From Bigelowiella natans CCMP2755 (taxonomy: Eukaryota; Cercozoa; Chlorarachniophyceae), in the NCBI GenBank assembly GCA_000320545.1, contig ADNK01002544.1:62001-126000 (forward strand): DNA of 64,000 nt. Direction: 5' to 3'. The translations under genes were made by a program, and so were the position numbers. Position 1 is the first letter of the stretch, and each line of letters begins with the position of its first letter. Shown here piece after piece: positions 58,101 to 64,000 of this stretch. The notes under the pieces were generated by a model, which was not told the origin of the DNA, made no database searches, and saw only the letters and a list, made by a program, of their open reading frames with translations.

Positions 58101-60108
58101 AGCTGCTTTTACTACTGCTTACCGGAAGGAGAACTCTGTAGGCCTCAGCTTCGCTAAGGTGTGGGCCAAGGCTGGCCTTGATGCCCACTTCGATAACCTA
58201 ATAAAGTTATGCAGCAACACCCTATTGAATGCTAAGCTAGACACTACTAGACCAGCTACCCTATGGACAGACTGGTCTAAGCTAGGTATGGCTGCTGTAC
58301 TTACCCAAGACCAGCAGATCATACGGGTGTGGGGCAGGGCCTGCACAGCAGCTGAGGCCAAGTACAGCCCTACAAAAGGAGAGTATAAAGCCATGAGTGA
58401 GGCGCAGAGGAAACTAAGATACTACCTGCTGTCGGTGCCCAGCTTCACCTTAATGACTGACCACAAGCCCCTCCTAGGCATCGACCGCAAGCTCGAAGCG
58501 CCTAACGATGAGTATGCAGCTATGAGGGCGGACACGGAAGAGTTTAGGGACAAGAGGACAGTGGTCTACGCACCAGGAGACAAGCAGCTTGCTGACTATT
58601 TCAGCAGGCTGTTCGAAAAGAAAGTCCCTACCCAGGTCACCCCTATGGTTAACGCGATTACCTTCGAGGACGGCGACTTCCTGCCTGAGCCAGAGGAGCT
58701 CCAGCACCTTCAAGAACACCTGGATAAATACAAACACAAGCATGAGGTACTTAGTGATAGGATATATGTATACACTAATAATGTTAGGCGTACCTACGTG
58801 CCACGGCGGACCAGGGGAGCCCTTCTCTTTACCGCCCATGGACCTGCACACGTAGGAGAAAACCATATCACTGCTCTACTCTACCATTACTACTGGCCCT
58901 ACAAGCTAAAAGAGATAAGGACATACCTGCGTGGCTGCAGGTGCTCCAGCTTGAAGGCGGCAGGCGTCGCCACCAAGGAGTCCAGCAAGAGCCGTGCATC
59001 TAAGAAAATCAAAGCAAGGAACTTCTTAGATATCGTGCAAATTGATGTTTATAAGTACGATGGCTATCACTACCTTACCTTCGTTGATGTGGCCACTGGA
59101 AAGTGCTGGGTTAAAAAGATTATCAAGGTCAACGTTGCTAAGAAGAACAAAGGCTTATATAAGCAGAGGCTTACTAACTGCTACCGTACCTGGGAGTCTG
59201 AGCTCCAGGCTATCCCTGATGAAGTTAGCATAAACAAGATACCAAAGAAGTTACATGTGGATAATGAGACCTCTCTTCTACAGCTACCACACCCTAATAT
59301 TGATGCCTCACCTGTATACTATGCCCAGTCCAACTCCAAGGTAGAGCGACTCCACCGCACCTTGGCCAACCTAAGCAGGATAAATAGCACCACACCAGAC
59401 AAGATACAAGGGTTAGTAAACGACACCTTCACGTCTGGGGGAGGTATCAAGGATAAGGAGAGGGAAGAAGGCGACGACAACGACGACGATACCGAGAGCG
59501 AAGACGAGAAGGTCCCGTACGATGGCCGAGTTCTAAAGGAAGGACAGTATGTTAGGGCCAAGGTAAATCTGAGATCGAGAAATAAACAAGACCCCTTCTG
59601 GGGTGGCGTTGCAAAGGTTACCGAGAGGAAGGGGAGGAAGCAGTACTACATCTATGATGGGAACAGGGTCACCTTGCGCCACATCAGTCACCTAAAGAAT
59701 TATGATATCGGTGAGAAGCTCCTAGAGGATGTTAAAGTAAACCCTACTGTGTGGGAGCGAGCAATGCCTTGTTTAGGACCCCGACCTAAGTTCGATGTGG
59801 AATATGGAAACAATAAGGTCAGGGTGAACGACGATTGGCGCATGAAGATTGTCTATCTAGGCTACCCTGGATTACGAAATATGGAGAGGGTAGCTACGAA
59901 AATAAAGGACGGAAAATATCAGCTACTCTACCTAGCTGTTCCCGACTTACCCTTTGAGCACTGGTATAAGGTCCTGGGGGACCTTGATGCAGAGGGCTGG
60001 TATGGACACGAACCTAAGGACGAAGGTGAGTTCTGGGTAAGCGACAAAGGAGATAAGGTTAGAGAGGAATCTATTACCTGGTGGTTGGTGAAGTTCCGAA
60101 AGCGATGA
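55135..60108 (+). CDS. Gag-Pol polyprotein of the Ty3-like element
   Basis: A single frame of 1657 residues, ATG to TGA, with no frameshift between gag and pol. Gag occupies about residues 1-370. A nucleic-acid knuckle at about 369-383 reads CGYCSRKGKHTAKDC, one residue longer between Cys2 and His than the usual CCHC. The protease active site is LWDSGS (about 518). The reverse transcriptase includes SSLDKNESY (motif A Asp) and YVDD at 889-892. RNase H has Asp in WTDWSK, Glu in TKGEY and Asp in LMTDHKP. Integrase has an HHCC-like zinc finger (about 1235-1272) and the triad D1304, D1376, E1404, with only 27 residues between D2 and E instead of about 35. A GPY/F-like module (about 1460-1520) and a roughly 130-residue C-terminal extension of unknown role follow. 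Expressed from the LTR; the product copies and integrates the element. Confidence 0.95.
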   Translation: MSQQLEEQQDFGSQAVQGHEQKQERKGDTDAKEGGGTPPQAPPGPAPGIKKADAAAEALENFYEADDEDVAAESKKVVMALRALRPRASNYAKLKVSIEYKYQTHDVWAAIMQDIMDYEADLPPEWAALFRNDGGLGASRGTTQSTVKQQQPVQRNTQFMSVKTAPVMITKYNGKRGEARRWWKNARSILCDFTPNPTENDKLKWLAIIKQAMDLYETGRTRIRQLEKIHTTVSGLRDVEAIMKAFVNEQDANSLPQAIRKYRAMMQHEREPVRDFATRFQDMIDELHDFNYNTGDDQARFEEFKLKIKESTYVTEKGYTTMEAAVQAISLREQEQDRKFTSPKVPGIGNINAIKPQRDWYKDREGNRRCGYCSRKGKHTAKDCRDRKEGRPRMTIRQLNEHYEKLKRKKGRGQGYNNSKWQGSNNGKNNKYKNKKQNSINAIQQQINGILDHLKQAPTKTAIPATQDQDKPMTLDDIKNLGVCNINDEDANRTIKVAMTKVKVKDSYGDYKKLPALWDSGSMPKSFISLSTVRRLGLLDQVTKKERKYAQADGSSSMKTVGELMLKLQIPGSDAETQIKTRVAMTLSMELLLGQDALEKLGGIISFYNHKIYFAKLPKKSGRTISQNMIRLDEWTSESSVNALEFMDLADNKLPTPTELRKKNPGKTIRQITELLDKTPPADDWDIDKGKKYINKILNEKYSDITKPTTKPSSKLTPVKIELKKGYEECIINDPEHRRPEADWEKIEWQINEWAKEGKIEPSNSPWNVRHVLAKKPTYPFFRLAHNFIRHNRVIKRIQTPTPRIDDVIEHVIGYKYYSSLDKNESYMQTPIHKTSRPITAFSSRHRKWHFVVFPYGLSISGDAFSSQNYRAYTHDGMASVLWVFVFVYVDDDIICTNTVVAQIFLLENIFIRFAHFGFTIRLQKCTFLATRIKWCGYYLEQGRITPNPEKVAALQQAPKPKNAKELKSFLQTAAWILRRFSPTYARTAAAFTTAYRKENSVGLSFAKVWAKAGLDAHFDNLIKLCSNTLLNAKLDTTRPATLWTDWSKLGMAAVLTQDQQIIRVWGRACTAAEAKYSPTKGEYKAMSEAQRKLRYYLLSVPSFTLMTDHKPLLGIDRKLEAPNDEYAAMRADTEEFRDKRTVVYAPGDKQLADYFSRLFEKKVPTQVTPMVNAITFEDGDFLPEPEELQHLQEHLDKYKHKHEVLSDRIYVYTNNVRRTYVPRRTRGALLFTAHGPAHVGENHITALLYHYYWPYKLKEIRTYLRGCRCSSLKAAGVATKESSKSRASKKIKARNFLDIVQIDVYKYDGYHYLTFVDVATGKCWVKKIIKVNVAKKNKGLYKQRLTNCYRTWESELQAIPDEVSINKIPKKLHVDNETSLLQLPHPNIDASPVYYAQSNSKVERLHRTLANLSRINSTTPDKIQGLVNDTFTSGGGIKDKEREEGDDNDDDTESEDEKVPYDGRVLKEGQYVRAKVNLRSRNKQDPFWGGVAKVTERKGRKQYYIYDGNRVTLRHISHLKNYDIGEKLLEDVKVNPTVWERAMPCLGPRPKFDVEYGNNKVRVNDDWRMKIVYLGYPGLRNMERVATKIKDGKYQLLYLAVPDLPFEHWYKVLGDLDAEGWYGHEPKDEGEFWVSDKGDKVREESITWWLVKFRKR

Positions 60109-60150
60109 AGGTCTAAGGGAATAAGGAAGGAAGGAAGGAGCAACGTGACT

Positions 60151-60159
60151 TGGGGGAGG
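60151..60159 (+). promoter_or_regulatory. Polypurine tract
   Basis: TGGGGGAGG ends directly at the 3' LTR, the usual site of plus-strand priming. Confidence 0.75.
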
Positions 60160-60485
60160 TGTAGCGCGTACCACTACGCGGGCACAAGTCACGTGCGACA
60201 ACAAAGGGGTTGTCGCGGATATAGAATATAGATAACGTAGATATTAATACAGCATAGGCACGTGGGTTCCGGCGGGACTCATGGCAGCACACCGGAAGTG
60301 TGCTGCCCCACGTGCGGCGGCATTCGCGAAAGCTTCGCGAATGATTACGCAGTGCACGATTTAATAAAAATATAATCTTTAATAAAAATAAACACAACTC
60401 TTCAAAAGGAAGCAAACGTGCCTTTCCCCCCCCCTGCCTACTTGTGCACGTAGCGCCTCGGCCTGTGAACACCTTACGCGCAACA
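60160..60485 (+). repeat. 3' LTR
   Basis: Identical to the 5' LTR over 326 bases by direct comparison (constant offset 5390). Confidence 0.97.
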
Positions 60486-60489
60486 CCCA
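60486..60489. repeat. Target-site duplication, right copy (CCCA)
   Basis: Matches 54766-54769. Removing the element and one copy restores a continuous alignment of the old relic with the intact element. Confidence 0.8.
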
Positions 60490-60876
60490 CGTGCACAAGG
60501 ACTGCACCTGCCTTTCCAGCTTTGCTGCAGCTTGCCGAAAGGGAACTCCCTGAGCCTCAGCTTCGCCTGGGTGTGGGCTGAGGTTGACCTTGACACCCAC
60601 TTCAAGAACCCAACAAAGTTGTGCAAAGACACTCCGTTGAACGCAAAGCCTGTTGGAGTGCTTTGCACTCAATGCGCGAAGTGCATGCTTGTGGCAGCAG
60701 TGGCAACGCCGGCGGGCGTTTGCAGGCTGCGACAAGCAGTGCAGAATGGGCTTCCAATGCAGGCAGGTTCTGTGCCTGCGACAAGGCAGGACAGTGCTCA
60801 TGTGCTGCATCAGCCATGTGCCAGCAAAGGAAGTGGGCGCGTCTTCCTTCCTTCTGCAGCACGATGTCATGCACGT
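60490..60876 (+). pseudogene. Remainder of the Ty3-like relic and end of the TpA void
   Basis: 60,490-60,650 aligns to 58084-58240 of the intact element (CAGCTTCGCC...GTGTGGGC... block). TpA positions there (actact, cttacc, cctaataaag, gttatg) are TpG or CpA here. The alignment fades after 60,650. TpA stays absent until 60,876, then returns to normal levels. Confidence 0.85.
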
Positions 60877-61504
60877 AGTTCAGGTGATTTCGCCTGATGA
60901 CAGTTGACTTGGCACATGCATGTGAAAAGGTCCGAACTCATCAGAGAATCGAGGCAGCCGCTTGTGCAGCTGACCTCCCACCCTTCCTTCCTTCCTCCAT
61001 CTGACTGTGCCACTAGCCTGCATTCTGCACCGCGCCGCCCATTCACTTCTAACAGGTTGTGAGCCTACGCGGCTTCCGCCGCCCAGTTACGCCCAAAAAA
61101 AATTTGGCTCAAACAGTTCAGTCTAGTAGAACTGGTTTGAAGGTGCCACGATACGAACTTGGTCGGTGATGGTCGGATTGCTAGGTGCTGGTGCACCGAA
61201 AATCCAACCAGTCTGGAAAGAATGAATCTGTGTTGGAACAAAACGAAATGTGATTACCCATAACTCAAAAACAAAAATTTGCAACCAAGCAAAACAACTT
61301 AACAGAGGGGCAAAACTTAAAAAAAGTCAAATCGACCAACTGCAACAAGGAACAAATAGCAAACAAAAAAAGCGAAATTAAAATGTTCCCCATCAAACAC
61401 CAAAATGGAATCATAACCACAAAGTTGTTATGATCAAATTGGAACTCGAAAATGAAATTATAACCACTTGTGACCAAAAAGTTGTTGTTATGATCAAATT
61501 ACCC
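60877..61504. other. Intergenic, with an imperfect duplication near 61.39-61.50 kb
   Basis: Return to AT-rich sequence. ATAACCAC...AAAGTTGTTATGATCAAATT occurs twice, at about 61413-61441 and 61461-61501. No gene seen. Confidence 0.5.
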
Positions 61505-63300
61505 CTTGTTCCCTGGCAAGATTCCCATCCCAGGCATGTGCTATGAAACGAAATAGCGGGACACTGTTCTTCCCTGAAACAAATACCACAACGATCTAAT
61601 AAAAAAAAACAATGGTCTCATCTAGATCTTTACAGATCAAGGAAAGATTTACGAACCTTGAGAACACGACCGTAGCATCAGAATATTGTGCACATCGGAG
61701 AATGGTGGATCACGACAAGTAGCTGAACCACCATGCTCTCCCATGCTGTAACAATTACAGGGAATGAATGAGTGACACACACGACAAAATGATAGTCCAG
61801 CATGCAGAAATACGATTCAAGGATGTGCACTCATAAGTGAATCTAAGAAACGCATACCATATGACAGTGAAACGATTTGTGAATCTCTCGTACTTACTTG
61901 CACCATGCCAAATTCAAATGCATAAATTTTTCATAATGATGTAAACAAATCGAAAATGAAATTAATTCCAAGGAAAAGCATGCCAACCTGCGTTCGCTGC
62001 GGCCTGTAATGCCCGGAACGTGAGTGGTAAATCGCGGCTACCTGATGAACAAAGCAATTATTAACAGCCTCATGCCGACACTGTGATGAGCGCGATTTGC
62101 ATCACGGGGTTACAATTAAGAATCATGCACCGATTCACGACGCATACGTGCATTTTTTTTCCAGACAGTACCGCAATCATGATTGTGATATGCGGGCATG
62201 TGACCGCAAACACATGATACGAAAATAGACAACAAAATCACGGAGGTGCTGACAACACCTCCGATGTCGAAATCTCCATGCATGACAATGCATCCAATGT
62301 ACCTGCAGGGTTGCAGCGTCTTTACCGCTCGCAAGTCCTAGGTAACCTACATGAGGATGTTGAACGACGGTGAACTTACGACTTGACCTAAGGAATGGGG
62401 GTTCGACGCAAGCGCCTTCTTGCGAAAGAAGAATGTTGCATCGAATAAAATCAAAGCAATTACCTTGGAGATATCCCCGTTATTCGATGTCGATATTCAT
62501 AGTCCTCCTGTCAATTCCGACCTGTTAGAGGTCAATTAGTAAGAGTCAACATTAATACCGAAATCGATAATTGTGGTCTGTACCGGCTGGTGTCGGAAAC
62601 GAACCACGTAAGCTCTGAAGAACAATCGCTTACGCAGATGAAAAGGATCCTGAAAATAAAAAAAAAAACAATTGTTCAGCGCTATTGAGCAAACGAATAC
62701 CGCAGGTAATGCTATCGAATAATCGAAGGACGATACTCGTAGCAACATTACCGACTAACGAATATTGCGACTCGAGATTAAATGATGTTGATACAATCAA
62801 CATCATGCGATTGTGACAAAACAGAATTTCGGTATAGTCATATGTGACAAAATGTCATAGCTATCCTCCACGACCAGTCTGTGAGCACGGTCAACTATGT
62901 GGGACGACAATGCAAAAAGATAACAGTCAGGAAATGGGTAGGGAACAGAATGGAGACGTCCATTCTACCTCCACTTCATTAACTGACTGTGTTTCTAAAT
63001 TATAGATCCCGTGTGACTCCTAAGTAATTACCATGAACATGAAAATTGCAAATGAAGCGTTTAGTTGAAAGCACACACACGAACATATGACTCTCAAGCT
63101 CAATTATGAGAAGAGCATGTACCTCCGTCAGTGATGCTCCGAAGAACGGCCTCAACGAAATCTTAATGTCTTGTCTGCACGTTATAAAGATTTGCTAAGA
63201 GGCACAACGTAATAGTTGTGAATTACATTCACACAATTACCGCATAAGAGACGTATCGCTCTTACTCCATCCAGTCCTTCATAAATTAGCGGAATAATTT
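61505..63300 (-). CDS. Unrecognised minus-strand gene, at least seven exons
   Basis: Minus-strand segments with clear splice sites and coding character: about 63300-63242 (IIPLIYEGLDGVRAIRLLC), about 63178-63125 (DIKISLRPFFGASLTE), 62649-62559 (DPFHLRKRLFFRAYVVRFRH then QPVQTTIIDF, after a long pyrimidine tract and CAG), about 62510-62470, about 62332-62299 (LASGKDAATLQ), about 62042-61990 (VAAIYHSRSGHYRPQRTQ), about 61744-61658 (GEHGGSATCRDPPFSDVHNI) and about 61574-61508 (KNSVPLFRFIAHAWDGNLAR). The LATLQ/VAAIY junction is in phase. I do not recognise the family. The start and stop codons are not placed; upstream exons may reach 63.5 kb or beyond. Confidence 0.55.
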
Positions 63301-63309
63301 CACTCAAAA

Positions 63310-64000
63310 CTTACAGATATTCATGCTCATATACAACCTTGTCAATGAGAAATAATTGGAAAGAAAATATTCAAAATGGAGATTAGACAACACACAAAGA
63401 TGTGTAACACGAAGAGTTGAAGATATATCACAATCACAAATTCGACTTAGGAGAAGATGTAGAATCTATCACGAGGAATGATACTCTACTATCTATAAAC
63501 TCGACAACAGGTTAGTCTACTTCGAAAATTGAAAACCACAGTATATATACTCGAAAACATAAAGGATGAAGCTAACTTTCACGTTTGGTCATCATACTAT
63601 CTATCACATGAGTATACTCCCTACCTTCCCATCTCTCATATTGTCATCGTCTGTGTATGGTGTTGCACGAATATAACCTCACCTAATGATAATAACAACC
63701 AACAGCCACGCTCAATGCATCGTGATTTCTATTTCCTACAATGAATGAGACCCTACCCCACCCCCCAGCCTTTCCTTACAGTCATTTAGTGTTAAACAAA
63801 TGACTGAAGACACAACATATACATCTACAAGCCGAGGTACATTATGTACCTGCAGCTCTCTCTTCACGAATGTACACATGCATGGTTATATGCGTATGCA
63901 TATACCCATTGGCACAGCTTGATACTTACCCTCCCTCCCATCCCCTCTGCTCTTGGTGAGATGTTCCTTCGCAGTCCTCCCCTAATATCGTTAGATATCG
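63310..64000. other. Right edge, no gene assigned
   Basis: AT-rich. A plus-strand frame at 63529-63744 is open but has no splice or domain support. Upstream exons of the minus-strand gene may lie here. Confidence 0.3.

Larger units (their letters stand above)
54770..60485 (+). mobile_element. Full-length Ty3/gypsy-like LTR retrotransposon, very young
   Basis: 5716 bases: identical 326-base LTRs (TGTAG...CAACA), a candidate primer-binding site, one long gag-pol frame, a purine tract before the 3' LTR, and a CCCA target duplication. Domain order protease-RT-RNase H-integrase places it in the Ty3/gypsy group. Identical LTRs and an unbroken frame point to recent insertion. It landed inside a decayed relative, whose two halves flank it. 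Its own sequence is rich in TpA, unlike the DNA on both sides. Confidence 0.95.

Overview
This is eukaryotic nuclear DNA. Nearly every recognisable gene is split by short GT-AG introns, both strands carry genes, intergenic and intronic DNA is full of simple-sequence repeats, and there is an LTR retrotransposon, a non-LTR reverse transcriptase and a PIF/Harbinger transposase. Gene content (phytol/polyprenol kinase family, UPF0060/YnfA membrane protein, PA28 proteasome activator, R-SNARE, AAAP-type amino-acid transporter, EF-hand protein) suggests a unicellular protist, possibly an alga. I cannot name the species.

Layout: 1-2.24 kb, non-LTR retrotransposon ORF running off the left edge; 2.7-7.9 kb, unrecognised many-exon gene (-); 9.3 kb, tRNA-Arg(ACG); 9.6-10.5 kb, small secreted protein (+); 11.7-13.5 kb, phytol-kinase-like gene (-); 13.5-14.9 kb, a TpA-poor island; 17.1-20.2 kb, unrecognised signal-peptide/membrane protein (-); 20.4-21.8 kb, a second TpA-poor island; 22.2-24.1 kb, EF-hand gene (-); 24.5-25.5 kb, UPF0060 gene (+); 26.6-28.2 kb, R-SNARE (-) with unresolved exons to about 31 kb; 31.7-33.8 kb, PA28 (+); 36.5-37.9 kb, unrecognised gene (+); 38.8-46.0 kb, AAAP-like transporter (+); 46.2-54.77 kb, graveyard of mutated mobile DNA; 54.77-60.49 kb, a fresh full-length Ty3-like element; 60.49-60.88 kb, the rest of the graveyard; 61.5-63.3 kb, unrecognised gene (-).

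The outstanding observation is a TpA void. Reading the sequence line by line, I find one TpA dinucleotide between 46,569 and 54,769, where base composition would predict roughly four hundred. The void resumes at 60,486-60,876 on the other side of the inserted element. That element, with identical 326-bp LTRs and a 4-bp target duplication, sits inside an old relative of itself. Aligning the two shows TpA in the fresh copy replaced by TpG or CpA in the relic, in roughly equal measure. The non-LTR element at the left edge and the two islands at 13.5 and 20.4 kb are also depleted; in the islands the surviving TpA is mostly in CTAG. Tyrosine (TAY) is nearly absent from the affected ORFs, and the reverse-transcriptase catalytic tyrosine is lost in both. 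Meanwhile long (TA)n microsatellites survive in introns of ordinary genes. The pattern resembles a repeat-directed, TpA-targeted point-mutation process, the mirror image of fungal RIP. The mechanism is inference; the dinucleotide void is directly visible.
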